DNA from: Pilatotrama ljubarskyi
Lineage: Eukaryota; Basidiomycota; Agaricomycetes; Polyporales; Polyporaceae
Assembly: GCA_022385805.1 (NCBI GenBank)
Contig: MU277676.1
Coordinates: 307,568 to 371,567, forward strand
Reading direction: 5' to 3'
DNA length: 64,000 bases
The translations under genes and the position numbers were made by a program. Positions within the stretch are counted from its first letter, which is position 1; the number at the start of each line of letters is the position of its first letter. Of this stretch, positions 23,408 through 35,154 are shown piece after piece. The notes beneath the pieces were generated by a model. That model was not told the origin of the DNA. It did no database searches and saw only the letters and a program-made list of their open reading frames with translations.

Positions 23408-24352
23408 CTACTGATTCTCCCGTTCTAGCAGGTCGTTGAGACACCGCACGATAACGCCCATGCCCTCTTCTACCGCCTCTCGATCCGCCTCTTCTACCCG
23501 TCCCAGCACTCGGCCGAACCGATCCGGATGCCACCTGCGCAGGGCGTTCCGGACCTTGTCTCTCCGCGTCTCCCCCGGGTGTAGCGGCGAGAGCACGAAC
23601 TTCGTCACTCTTGACGGCGTGATGTCCTCCAGGGACCGAGGGTGCGAGAACGTGGGCCACGGGATATCGCGGAACCCGAGCGACTCTGAGGTGCTCGAGA
23701 GCTCCGACCACCGCGACTCGTACCTGCTCTGCGCCTCGCGTTCCGCCTGCTGCCGACGCATTCGCGACGCCTCGCGCTCGCGCTCCCAGTGTGCGCGCTC
23801 CTTCTCCTCTTCCGCCTGTTTTCGCTTCTCGTAGGCCGCTCGATGACGCTCGCTCTCGCGCCTGTACGCCTGCAGCCTGAGCATATCCTCCTCGATCATC
23901 GCCTCCGCGTCGCGCTGCCACCGTCCCCATCGCCGCGTCGACTCCTCCCTGGCTGCATGTCGGTCGCCATAGAACATCTCCTCGGTCGCGGGCCATCCCC
24001 TCCTGCCAGATGCGACGACTCGGAACGCAGTCTGTTCGCGCAAGCTGTCGCGCGCCTGTTGCTGGTATATCCACCGCACCGTCTCCTCGTTTTGCTCTGC
24101 CATCTGGGCGAACTGCTGCTCGAGCACCCACGCGCACGTCTTCGCCATGTACTGCAGCGGGTTGGCCTCGTCGTAGCCTGGGACGTACGGGCTGCCCATC
24201 GTCCGTGAGCGTCGCATGGATGGATGTGCGTGCGCAGCGGAGCCGTGTGATGTCGAGGGTCGCCCCGAGAACGACGCGCGGTCGTCGTGGTAGTGTTTGG
24301 GCGAATAGATATGCTGAGGCTGGTAGTACGCCATCTCTGGCATCGCGAACAT
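23408..24352 (-). CDS. Protein with J-like HPD C-terminus and charged helix
   Basis: A single exon gives 314 residues from the ATG at 24352 (MFAMPEMAYYQPQHIY); the frame stays open upstream but has no further ATG before a GTG at 24481. The N-terminal 80 residues are low complexity. The middle, about residues 100-225, is a long Glu/Arg/Gln-rich helix (KRKQAEEEKERAHWEREREA), likely a coiled coil or single alpha-helix. The last 90 residues form a compact domain: GFRDIPWPTFSHPRSLEDIT, then RDKVRNALRRWHPDRFGRVL and VIVRCLNDLLERE. The RWHPDRF block contains the HPD triplet of J-domains and also resembles the C-terminal end of NFKBIL1-like proteins. A co-chaperone role is possible but the rest of a normal J-domain is not evident. 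It is a conserved type in basidiomycetes. Confidence 0.72.
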   Translation of the reverse strand: MFAMPEMAYYQPQHIYSPKHYHDDRASFSGRPSTSHGSAAHAHPSMRRSRTMGSPYVPGYDEANPLQYMAKTCAWVLEQQFAQMAEQNEETVRWIYQQQARDSLREQTAFRVVASGRRGWPATEEMFYGDRHAAREESTRRWGRWQRDAEAMIEEDMLRLQAYRRESERHRAAYEKRKQAEEEKERAHWEREREASRMRRQQAEREAQSRYESRWSELSSTSESLGFRDIPWPTFSHPRSLEDITPSRVTKFVLSPLHPGETRRDKVRNALRRWHPDRFGRVLGRVEEADREAVEEGMGVIVRCLNDLLERENQ

Positions 24353-25576
24353 GGTCGTCGAGTCGTAGAGCGTGCGATGGGAAAAGGTAGGTTGTGCCCG
24401 GAAGCAGGCAAGGTGATGGTAAGGTGCGCGTACGTGTGTGCGCGGGAGAGAGGGGCTGAGATGGTATGTGCGGTGCGACACTGGGCGCGAGAGGCACCAT
24501 ATGTACCTCCCCGGAGGGCCCGGCCGCGAAATGGGAACGATTGTCTGGGTTCACATGCGATCGTGTTAGGGGTGCAGCAGCTGCGCGTCTGCATCCTGCG
24601 TGCGATGGACCTTTGCCTCCCCGCCTCCTCGTGCCGGAGATGGAGGGCTTTCCGGTATGGGGACGCTGCAGCAGCGAACGGCTCCCTCGTACCGCGTCTG
24701 AATTTCTGTCATCCCTCGATCGGTCCTGGTCGCCTTGTTCGCTCCGACCTCTCCTTTATGAAGGCGTCCTGGCTGGTCGCCGTTCGCTTATGGGGGCTCT
24801 ACCCCGGTATGTCGGAGCCTATAGTGACCTCTCCGGGGTGGGCGTGCAATCCCTTCACCTTGATTCCTTTGTCTTCGGCGCTTCAGTCTCATACCCTTAC
24901 ACCCTCCAGTACGTCTTCTCCGAATCCTGCCGTGCCTACTGCGCAGGACCATTCGCGCGACGAATGGCATAAGTGGGCAGATGATGCACCCCCTGGCTGT
25001 AGAAGCGATGCACTCCTGCGCAATGGCCGCGCTCTCTTCGGTGTCCTGGGGTTTGGTAGAGGTGAGACGCGACGAGAACGGGCAAACATAGTACCACCGA
25101 ACTGGGTGTGTCGTAAGCCTGCGGGGTAGCTCATGCTCGATCGCGGGCTGGTTATCACGCAGCACCTACACGAGGCTCGCAGCGAAGGCTGTCTTGGATC
25201 TCAGCCCCACCCTGCAGGCAGCTGCGTGTCTTTCGACCGTGGGCAACCCATCTTCTGGCGCGCGGCTTGAATCTTCGCGCGTTCCGCAAGCCGGCATTCC
25301 GACGAATGTGGAACCGGCACTGCCAGCAAGCTGAGGGTCTGTCCGTGCAATAATCGCGAAGAGGACCGAAGGATAAGATATATAGGCAGCGGTCATACAA
25401 CAGCGTTTGCGAGACGCGCAAACCTGGAGAAGTAGTACAGTACGGAGGTCGTAAGGTTTTGCAAAGGATCGGACAGGTAAGATACGGCAATAGGACTGTA
25501 GGTATGCGTACTTGTGCTCTCGCTCTCTCTCCCGCGTGCATGTCCGGTCAAGCCCAGCGCTGGTGAAAGTCATCTC
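24353..25576. other. Intergenic, promoter of HPD-protein gene
   Basis: About 1.2 kb. A plus-strand open frame of 280 codons (24287-25129) crosses into this region, but it overlaps the neighbour's 5' end, shows no known motif, and is best taken as chance in GC-rich DNA. No other feature is supported. Confidence 0.4.
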
Positions 25577-27711
25577 TCAGACCTTAGACTGAGAGTGGCC
25601 CTTCTGATCCGTCGAGATGCTGTCAGGGAGGTCGTCCGTGGCATAGTCCACCGTCTTGTCCACAGTGATCTGCACCTATATAAAACGGGCACGTCAGCGG
25701 CACGCCCGAGCCTGCTTCCGATGTCGTACTCACTCTCGTGCCGAGGTTCAGCTGGTCCGCGTTCTGCGAAAGAGGCGTATGTCAGCTGACGGGCGCAGGG
25801 AAATGGAAGGCGCTCTGTGGACGCACAGAATGGCGCATGCCCCGGCTGGTGAAGATGACAGGCAGTCGATGCCCACTTCCCGATTGCGACTGCGACTGTG
25901 CTCTCAGGATCTTACGTGCGTTCATCCTGTTAAACATCGCGATGAGCATATCGCAGGCACTATCTCGCTAGCGAGGTAAGCGGGTACGTACGATGCGAGG
26001 AACGAGTTGGCGTAGACTGCAGAGATAAAGAGCCGGATCTCAGCCAGAGAACCGGGAAGACATGGAAATGAGGCACGCACGCTTGCTGATGGCGAAGTGA
26101 AGCCCGAGATAGATCAAGACATGAGGCTTCACGAGCCACTGGGAGGGGAATAGACGCAGTCAGCCAAGCGCGGCAACACGACATGCGCATTTCATAGATG
26201 AGAGGCAGCACTCACGAAAATGAGCGACACGAGCGTGGTCACGCTGCGAGAGATCTGATCAGCAGGGAGTTTAGGCGCGTGAAGACATGTGCAACGCACG
26301 AGGTGAGCAAACCGTTCTCGACAGTATACAGCGTGACGGAGTCGAGGATGTGATCAAACCTACAGCGGAGAGTAGGGCAAAGCATGAACATATCGACGGC
26401 GGTATTAACGGAAGAGGAGCCGTACCTGCCGGTACCGGTACGATTCCTGCGTAGGTAGTAGCACAGTCCGCCGGTGATCAAGAAGTCCACAACTGATGAG
26501 AGAACGAGCCCAAGGGTGAACACCCACTGCGGAAGTGGTTAAGGGTGAGTGGACTGCGAACACAGCCAGACTGCGCCAATACTAACTCGGAAGTGCTGCC
26601 CGAACTCGTAGAAGCTTCCCAAACGGATACTGCATAATGAATCGTAAGCCACCATAGGCGTCACAGGTACAGGGTCTGAGAACTCACAGCTCGACAGTCG
26701 TTACTGTCAAGGACGAGAGTGCATGAGGACCAAATTGAGCGATCACTGGTACAAGCCGACTCACCAAACGCTGCGACTGCATGTGCGGCATTGTTGGCTA
26801 TGATGAGCGTCTGAGAAAAGTTGATGCACGCTGTGTCACATACCTACGCGCGCTATGGCGAGGAAAGCCTGGCGGGTGGAATGGTCAGACGGTCAGCCGG
26901 CACATCGGACAGGAACAACTCACGATGGGGACGGTGATCCAGTAGTTACCCTTGCTCACTGTTCAAGTCAGCATGGTTTCACACGTCGCATTGAAGGCAT
27001 ACGGACACTTGAACAAGCGCAACGCGAAGAAACTATGGTAGGCTGACGTCAAGTGCTGTGAAGGAAATGGAAGCAACATACTTGCACTCACAGATGAACA
27101 AGCACGGTAAGGATCGCCTGCGAACTGTCAGCAGCAGAGCAACCGTCAGTGTCGAGGTGTACTCACCGTCAATGCTATAGATATCTGCGGCGAAGACGTC
27201 AACGAATGTCAGCCACGCATGCAGCGAACCACTCACCCCAACAGCCCTGTCATGACAGTGTCAGCTACCGCCTATCATAATGCGGACGTCACTCACCAGA
27301 ATACACGATCCGTTATCTCCGCGTCGCCGAAATTGCTCACAAAATACATATAGTTCGCCGCAGCGATCATGGCGGAATGCAACAGGTCGAGGACGCTGAG
27401 GCGGTTGTCAGAGGGCGATATGCTGAAATGTGCACTGCGGCTCACGAGACTACAGCGACCTATTGGCTGGTCAGTCTACAGGCACTTGCAGATTGCACGG
27501 AGCATACCTTCAGTTTGGTTGAGAACTGGTCTCGTGAAAAGAGTCTAAAGTAGAGGACGGTCTGCATCGCGACAATGCCGGTCAGCCTGTCCGAGCCGTG
27601 AGAGGAGAAGCTACCAAGAAGCCAAACATGGACGTACCCCGTGCAGACCATCCCCCCTAGGATGAGGGCACCCAAGCTCGTCTTGAGGTCAGACTCCGGA
27701 ATCGCGACCAT
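25577..27711 (-). CDS. DUF6534-type seven-helix basidiomycete membrane protein
   Basis: Many short exons on the minus strand spell a family very common in agaricomycetes. From the ATG at 27711 comes MVAIPESDLKTSLGALILGG, then GIVAMQTVLYFRLFSRDQF after helix 1. Later exons give MIAAANYMYFVSNFGDAEIT, LGLVLSSVVDFLITGGLCYY with LRRNRTGTG, and LDSVTLYTVENGLLTS, and a helix-7 region including RLFISAVYANSFLA. The tail exons read NADQLNLGTR and VQITVDKTVDYATDDLPDS, and the stop is at 25577-25579. The arrangement is seven hydrophobic segments with a cytosolic acidic tail. No function is established for the family; a receptor-like role is often guessed from topology. Several exon edges, notably between helix 7 and the tail, could not be fixed, so the exact exon list is open. 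Confidence 0.8.
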
Positions 27712-29241
27712 CTTCAACCGTTATCGTCCACGGGGACGTGCAGCATACAAGAGACGAGGATGAGGGGGCCAAGGGCGGCGGGGGCGACTCGACGTACGTA
27801 TTTGAGGGTGCGCGTATGTGCGCGTCCGCGGCCGCGATCTTCTTGCAATTTAGGACCACCTCCGCGGCCGCGTGTGTCCAAAATAAGCGTGGACTGTGGG
27901 TCAGCCGAGCGGTCAAGCGGAGGGCTCCAGTCTCCATGTCCGATCGCGATCTGGCATCATGAAGATTGCTGGCCACACCGCCCTGGCCGTCTCGTATGTA
28001 GCCCGGTTCATTCGAATGTTCTCTTGACGGGAGACGTCACCCATACGGTCGCGAGGGTTCGTTCACCCGCTACGAGCGCGCGCTCGACCCTTTGTTGACT
28101 GACGGTTTCCATCGCTCTTGCATCGAGGACGATGTGTACAAGACAGCCCTGGCCCACCTCCAGTGGAACATGGCACGACTACAGCCAGCTCTTCCCCGCA
28201 TCCGGCGTCACAGGAGCGGATGAACATTGAGATGGTGTGGGGATCGCGGTCCAGAGGGGCGCACCACCAGGAACCAATCTTGGAGGACTCAGGAGGTCTC
28301 TTGTCATTGGTCGATGAGAAGGCGTCTAATTAGCGTAGTGACCGGGTAAACGAGGGCCTCGGCGAGACAAAGGTTCTGCCATTTAGCTATCGATCGCCCT
28401 GCGCCATTCGGCGGGGCCAGTCTAGCAAGCGCATCTTCTCAGAACTGGTCGACCTCGACGCCATAACGCAGAGAAGATGGGAAAAACATACCGCCTGTAG
28501 ACAGTGTATTTGAAGGCGATCAAACAAATCGTCACATATCCTGAGCGTCAGTAGTATGAAAGTAATCGTACTCCGGCGAAAGTCAGTATCCTTGAGGTTA
28601 TGAGCACGAGGAGCCTTGGAGTACATCGAGCGACTGCGTCGAACAACTTCTCCCTGGGCCCGGGGCTGAGAGGACGTTCTGAAACGCTCGAGACGCATCT
28701 TGCGGACAGCTGGAGAAATGTTTCGCCCGGCGCTGAGCAAGGGTCGGCACGCCGAGCGGCACGGGCTTGGCGCCGAACGTGTGACGGGCCGTATGGGCCG
28801 GACGCCCGCCACTCCTCCAGGTCCAGGTCCGCGGCGCTGGGAGCCTTCAGGCGGATGGCGCGGTCATCTCCACTGAGAAGTCTCGCCTGTGTGAAATTCA
28901 ACCGGTACTTCAGCAGGGCGCGCGGGGTATTTTCAACGCTCGCGCGATTGATGTTCAACCGTAATCGTTGAAAAGACGAAAGGCACCGGATGCAATTGGG
29001 GGGTATGAAGTTTACCCGCGCCATGCAAGGTTTCAGCAGGTTCACCAGAACGCTTTCAGAGGATGAAAATCCGTTGAAAAGCAACAGCGCTGAAAGACAT
29101 CCGGATGTTCAGCACATTTCTTACTGCAATGCACCGGCACCTTGAGAGAATCACCGCCGGTGGGCTGTCTCGAGATACATATACACTGCTCGTCATTCTA
29201 TTCGACAGTGTCCTGGACATGTACAATGGCCATGAGAGGCT
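27712..29241. other. Intergenic, no gene recognised
   Basis: About 1.5 kb between the DUF6534 gene and the transposon-associated gene. A minus-strand open frame at 28548-29084 has a fairly protein-like composition but only a TTG start and no motif I know. If the element with the transposase has its left end on this side, it probably lies here, but I could not find a terminal repeat. Confidence 0.3.
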
Positions 29242-30040
29242 CTACTCGATATCAGAATCATGATGGGTTCCGCTCGGCCCCTCCCCCTTGTCATCGTCCT
29301 CGTCCTGCTCGTTTTCGTCGTCTGGCGCTCCTTCGCCCATGTCGACCTCGTCAACGTGAGGCAGCTGAGCACCCGCCCTGCCGACGGTCGCGGATTCCGC
29401 ATCATCGTCGTCGTAGTGCATACGTCGATAGTACGCGCGACGATTCTTGAGGTATTGCTTCACAAGCTCTTCAGTAGCCCAGTCGTTGACGAAGCGGTGG
29501 AGGTACGGCTGCCGCTTGCGAGCCTGGCAGAGGGCAGTCAGACGTGAAAGGACATGCAGAGTCAATACATACCACGCGGAAGAGCTTTCCAAGGACGTCC
29601 TTGGGTTGCCGTCTCCACACGAGCCGATGGTCTATACCGGCGTTACCCACGAGAGAGCGGATGGTGCGCTGTGCTCGGATCTGCAGTTGAGATCACTGCA
29701 GTGAAAGGGGAGGATGCACGAACTTACCTGAATTGACCGGTAAAGTCGGGGCTTGTTTTCGAGGCCCATCTCACGGCGTAGATTAAAGCCGTCTCCGGCC
29801 GAACCGCTTGGGCGGGGGATCACTGATGTCGAATCAGACTGCTCGTTCCTATGACCAGCAGTACTTATTTCGTCTGTGGTATCGTGTAGGCCACTTGAGT
29901 TGAGACGGAAGGGCTGTGGACTCACCTCGTAATCGGTCATTCTCTGCTCGCAATGTCCGCACTATGTTCTCTAGCTCCCTCCGCCGGTTACGTCGTTCCC
30001 TCTTCTTGTCATGCTTCGATGTGCGTTTGGACGAGCCCAT
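29242..30040 (-). CDS. Basic coiled-coil protein, possible transposon partner gene
   Basis: Four exons (29926-30040, 29728-29822, 29573-29680, 29242-29523) join exactly in phase to 199 codons. The N-terminus is strongly basic and then heptad-like: SSKRTSKHDKKRERRNRRR followed by ELENIVRTLRAENDRLR, an arrangement that recalls a bZIP basic region plus a short leucine zipper. The central part (RTIRSLVGNAGIDHRLVWRR, FVNDWATEELVKQYLKNRRA) matches a helical domain that I associate with many anonymous basidiomycete proteins, often beside transposons. The tail is very acidic (EVDMGEGAPDDENEQDEDDD). It lies 592 bp from, and divergent to, the Tnp2 transposase gene. Plant CACTA elements carry a second DNA-binding gene beside the transposase, so a similar role is plausible here. 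A host gene with no link to the element is equally possible. Confidence 0.75.
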
Positions 30041-30632
30041 GAGAGTAGTGAGATGGTTCGAAGAAGACTAGTAATGCAGAGCACTAGGCAGGGTGAGCGT
30101 TCGGGTGGCGTAGGAGCTATGGGAGGGCGCAGGAGATGCCAGGGGATGACGATGCCCAGCCTCTTATACCAGAACAGAGCATTGGCAGATGAAACTGGAG
30201 CCGGATAGCCATGTTTTGCGAAGTCCGGCGCCAGTATGACGGTGAGCAACGAGTCAGTCATGGTGGTAGCAACGCAAGACAAGTCGTGGAGTAGCATGCG
30301 CCGATAACCTGCTTGTGGGGCTCCAGTTCACGGTCACGTGCTTTCCAACCTTGTCGCTCCTCTGGACGCGGCTGAGACCTTCTCCGTCGCAAACCTTGGA
30401 GTACAGTCCGGCTGTTGCTCTGTGCCCTGGCTAGACGTGCACTGACATCAACTCAGTGGCTCTCCGAATCTGACATGACGCGCAGGGTGCCGCATCTAGT
30501 AGACAATCGTGTGATTCTGCCACACCTTCCGGCTGACTCGAGAGCCTCAGCCGGACATCACTCGTACTGACGTTCCCCAGGCAGTCCCGAGCACTCCCAG
30601 CCTAGTGCATTGTCAACCTGCATCTTGAGGCT
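30041..30632. promoter_or_regulatory. Divergent promoter between coiled-coil gene and transposase
   Basis: These 592 bp hold both 5' ends. I found no CACTA-type terminus inside it, which is compatible with both genes belonging to one element. Confidence 0.35.
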
Positions 30633-33600
30633 ATGTCTGAAGACTCCGATGAATGCTCCTCTTTTTCTGGGCTTGACTCGGAAGACTCTGGCTACGAGGG
30701 TCATGCCGCTCTTCATCACACTCAGGCTCGGTCCGCGGACGATGCTGAAAGGCTCGAGCTATGTTCTTGCGGCTGTGGACAGCTAGTGACGCTTTCAACC
30801 GACTGGAGACACCGCAGGGACATGCAAGACCAAAGTCGGAAACGGCAGCGGGAGTCTAGCACTTCAGACAGTCGGGGAGAAGAACGGGCTGCACCATACC
30901 GCCCTGGTAAGGCGGCCAGGATCGAGCACGCCTCCCTCCAGACTGCCTATGGTGAGCGTAATCGTCTACGAATACATATTTGCTGCAGTTCTAATCCACT
31001 CACTCAGATGTCCTGCATGTCTCAAGTGATGGTCCTGAGCAACAGCCCTCCGGTGCATTGCCCTCGTCAACACCATCTCCTGCCCCCGCCGTCTCCACTC
31101 GTCCAAAGCCGCTTGTCGCACGCTGGGCTCAGGATCGCCTCGATGACGGCATTGACGACGAAAGTGAATCCGATGAGGAATTCACCGGACTCCTTAGGGG
31201 GAGCGAGGAGGATGGATCGGATGTGGACCCGAGCGGCAGTGATGAGACTAATGCAGGGTCGGACTCAGACGACGAAGAAGGCTTGAGTGCCGAAGACCTA
31301 CTGGGAGAGGCCTTCGAGCAGGAGGCAGCATCTGCAGGTACGGTGCCATAAGGTGTATTAAGTCACTCATGCTAATAAGACTCCTATAGAGCCGCATGAG
31401 CTTTCCGTGGCAGATCGCAAGGTTCTCCGTGCGTTACACCTAAAACGGCGGGACTTCCTGGGGGCTAAGACATTCGAGAGCATGCCTGCTGTGTTCTACG
31501 ATTCGTCTGTATCCTCTCTCGCTGTTTGCAAGCGTCGACTGCGTGTCCTTGCTGGCTTCGAGCCGCAGCTATATGATGCCTGCATCAATTCATGTGTATG
31601 CTATGCCCCTGACGTCTATCGTGAACGGCGTGATTGCCCCTACTGCGCAGAGCCGCGGTATGATGCAGATGGCCGTCCGCGAAGTCAATTTGTCTATATT
31701 CCCTTCACACCTCGCCTCCTGGCACTGCTCCGTAACCCTCACTTCGCTGAACTCCTCCAGTACCGTGCGCGATTCTCCCACACCCCTGACCGCATGACCG
31801 ACTTCTTTGACTCCGCACTCTACCAAAATCTTCTCGGACGCACTGTCGAGGTGAACGGTGAAAACCTTGGTCACTGTTACTTCTCGGACCCCCGCGATAT
31901 TGCTCTTGCCCTCTCGACAGACGGCTTCTCGCCCTTCGAGACTCGGAAGACCACGTCCTGGCCAATCTTACTTGTCATCCTCAACCTGCCCCCCGACCTT
32001 CGTGTGCTCATCGAGCACGTTCTCTGCCTTGGCGAGATCCGAGGCCCGAAGAAGCCGAAGGACTGGGACTCTTTCTTCTGGCCCGCCCTGGTTGAGTTCC
32101 TCGCACTTGCCCGTGGCGTCCGTGCGTTTGATGGCTTGTCACGATCACTCTTCCTACTCCATGCGTACCTAGTTCTGGTTTTTGGTGACATGCCGGCAAT
32201 TGCTATGCTCATGCGTATGCTGGGCCATAATGCCATTCGCCCTTGTCGCGCCTGTACTATTTCGGGCGTCCGCATACCCGATAAGCCTCGGGTGACTACA
32301 CACTATGTCCCGCTCAACAGGGAAAGGCATCCAACGAACCCTTCACCGGCAACATATGATCCTTCATCCCTCCCCATGCGTACACACGAATCCCTCATGG
32401 CCGACATGTTGCGGATAGAGTCTGCGCCGACCAGGGCCGCTCGTGATCGACTGTGATCTGAAAGTGGCGTGAAAGGTGTCCCCGCATTCACTGTCCTGGG
32501 CTCTCTGTCCTTCCCCTCTTCATTCCCACATGACTTCATGCATCTTGTCTTCGAGAATGTCATCCCTACCTTGGTCGATCTCTGGACAGGGAAGTACAAA
32601 GACTTTCCAGGAGATGATGACTTTGTCCTCCCGCCAACAGTCTGGAAAGCTATCGGAGAAGCAGGCGCCTCTTCTAAGGCCACCATCCCTTCCGCATTCG
32701 GTGCTGCAGTTCCGGACGTGAGTGGCAACAGCGTCAAGATCACTGCTGAGCACTGGAATCTGTGGGCAACTTTACTCGCCCCAGTTCTTCTTCGAAGGCG
32801 CTTCACACGGGATGTGTACTACCGACACTTCATTCTCTTGATCAAGCTGGTCAGGAAGTGCTTGCAGTTCGAGTATACAAACATGGAGATTGAGGAAATT
32901 GCGCAAGGATTTATTGAATGGGTCAAGGCATTCGAGAGGTGAGCCGAGAATCTGACTCGGGATCAGTGTTCGAGAGAGAGGTTAGCTGAGACTCCTGGCG
33001 CTTTCAGGCTCTACTATCGCTATGACCCTGCTCGTCTATCCTGCTGTACAGTCGTCGTGCATGCTCTCCTTCATATCGCCCATGATATCCGTCAAGTCGG
33101 ACCTGTTTGGGTCTATTGGGCGTTCCTTATGGAACGGTTCTGCGGACATCTCCTTCCTGCCATCAAAAGCCGTCGCTCCCTGTGGCAGAGCCTCGATAAC
33201 TATATTGAGCTTGACGGTTTGCTTCGTCATGTGCAAGTACTCTACTCGCTCGACAGCGAACTCGACCTAGAGCCCCAGCGTGAGAGTCGAAGGCGCACGT
33301 TAACGGATCCGCAATGTGAGTGGCCGATATACGGTATCAAATGCGACTTGCCCACCAATACAATAATTTCAGACCCAAATTGCGTGCTTGTACAGCCATC
33401 ACGAATTCTGGAAATCACCCCCGGGCAACAAACGGGCATAGCAAGATGCCTCATGGCGCTGTTTGGGCGCACTGTCGCACAGAGCCGTAAGGTCATTCCA
33501 GAGACCGTCGAACACTGGGGCAAACTCCAGATCTCTGGCGGGGGCGACACTATTCACACGCTCAAGATGGTCAAACGTCCTCGTGATGGCCGGGATGCTA

Positions 33601-34042
33601 GCTTTGTTCGCGTAAGCATCCTGTTTGAGTCGTCACTTCCGCCTCCATGAATGACTAAGGTCTTCTTGTTATGGCACAGTACCAACTGTACGTCGACCGA
33701 CACGCTCGCAACCATCATCTCGAACCAGAGTTTGAGGTTCGAGATTTCTGGGGTCAGCTGCAGAACATCTTCGTGCTGCAGCTCGATCTCGGCAGAGCTC
33801 GACTACTTGGTTTGGACTCTCCGCGCCCACTGTTCCTGGCAGAGATAAAGCGCTGTCGTGTCGACAGTGTTGACGACCTAGGCAATCGGTACTATCGTGA
33901 CCCACTTGGTGCGACCGAAGTGGTTGATCTGAACGCCATCCAGTGCGTCGTCGGCCGTGTTTACGACACCGATCGAGGTCGATGGGCGATCATTGACCGC
34001 AGTGGTCCGTATATGGAGGCCTCCTTCTCCAGTCATACATAA
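30633..34042 (+). pseudogene. Tnp2/CACTA-type DNA transposase, one in-frame stop
   Basis: Five exons (30633-30951, 31008-31337, 31390-32938, 33008-33611, 33680-34042) keep one reading frame across four good introns. The N-terminal third is acidic and disordered and includes CSCGCGQLVTLS, a small cysteine motif. The conserved body has LYDACINSCVCYAPDVY with RRDCPYCAEPRYDADGRPR (zinc-like), FVYIPFTPRLLALLRNPHFA, then IALALSTDGFSPFETRKTTS, where the aspartate fits the first DDE-type catalytic position. CLGEIRGPKKPKDWDSFFWP and a later CRACTISGVRIP follow. This is the Tnp2 transposase of CACTA/EnSpm-type elements, which cut and paste DNA. At 32454-32456 a TGA interrupts the frame between RAARDRL and SESGVKGVPAF, while coding continues in the same frame for another 500 codons. 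A single nonsense change therefore disables an otherwise intact gene. Confidence 0.9.
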
Positions 34043-34670
34043 TCGCAGATGCTCCATTATAGATTCGATAAGTCTTCTATCAATACTATACTCTCAGCAT
34101 CGGACTCGGAGTCATCCGGTTTTCATCTGTCATGGGACTTGGGAGTTTTGGTGCCCTCGGGGAAACTTAACTTCATACGGTATCCCGCTGACTGGCACCG
34201 TCGTGAATTTCAGCAGTATTTCACCCGATCCCAGGTTCCAACCCTTTTCAGACGCGCGAGTGCTGACTTAGGCAAGACGTCCGGCGCCCGGATGAATCTG
34301 ACCCGCCACATCTTTCACAGTGCTCGTACTAGACTCGTAGGTACTGTACACTTCGACCGTCGCCAGATGTACAGCCTCGTACGTCCCAGACCAGCAGAAC
34401 AGCACAGAAAAGGCCCACGTTTGTGGGCGTACTCGATCCTTAGTACTCGTCGTGCGGACCATGCACAACAATGCCTCATGAACTCCACGTCGCTGTCTTC
34501 GCGCCACCGGTAGTAAGCTACAGCGAGGTACCACGGCGCATACATGAAAGGAGGATCTCCCGACGGTGAGGCCGGCATAGGGACCCAAGCCCGTCCAGTG
34601 CCCAAGAGAAGACATATCTTCCCCGGTCATAGTCAAGTACCTCTGTGAGGTTCCAGAAGACCCTTGTCAT
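34043..34670. other. Transposase 3' flank
   Basis: About 630 bp follow the transposase stop codon. Open stretches exist on both strands, for instance on the minus strand near 34518-34670, but none joins into a gene. The right end of the transposase element may lie here or further on. Confidence 0.3.
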
Positions 34671-35154
34671 CAGTACTTTTGCAAATCTCTGAGCGTCTGG
34701 CACGTCTGAGCTTTTCTCACTCAGACCCTTCAGACCTGTCTGCCCTGCTTCTGCTGCTTCCCAGGAGCCTTTCATCGGGTCTTTTGGTGTCAAGTATGTT
34801 GTAAATATGTAGGACAAACCTCATGACTAATTACAAGCTCTTTAGAACAAGAATTGTGCTGCCAATAGCATAGAAAGGCTCATCCAGGAGGTGTCAACTT
34901 GGGGACAATACGAAGTGATAGCAGTTTAGTTACACATCACATAGCTGTGTAATACATAGTGAAGGTACATAGGATGAGTCAGTGATACACACGAAGAAGT
35001 TTGAGTCGCAAAACACAGAAGCTCATCATGTCTGAACGGCCATCCGACCACCTCTGAGCTCTGACCGTCTGATGTGTCTGAATATGTCTGAAACCCGGTC
35101 TGAGTGGTCTGAGAGGTCTGTGTCAGACCCTCTCAGACTTTTGCAGAAGTACTG
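34671..35154. mobile_element. Non-autonomous element with long imperfect inverted ends
   Basis: The left end reads CAGTACTTTTGCAAATCT and the reverse complement of the right end reads CAGTACTTCTGCAAAAGT. Similarity continues for roughly 60-70 bp through repeated TCTGA/TCAGACC units. More copies of the unit GTCTGA fill both sub-terminal zones, while the middle is AT-richer and carries no gene. These are the marks of a non-autonomous DNA transposon. The match extends slightly outward (ATCAGTACTT against AAGTACTGAT), so the exact border and target duplication are unclear. I therefore do not assign it to a superfamily. It lies about 0.6 kb after the Tnp2 gene but is bounded by its own ends. Confidence 0.72.

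Noticed and set aside
24287..25129. 280-codon plus-strand open frame
   Set aside because: It overlaps the 5' end of the HPD-protein gene on the other strand, has no motif, no intron and no homologous-looking block. It is a likely chance frame in GC-rich DNA.
28548..29084. 178-codon minus-strand open frame
   Set aside because: Only a TTG start, no motif recognised, and an adjacent minus frame is equally open. Not enough to call a gene.
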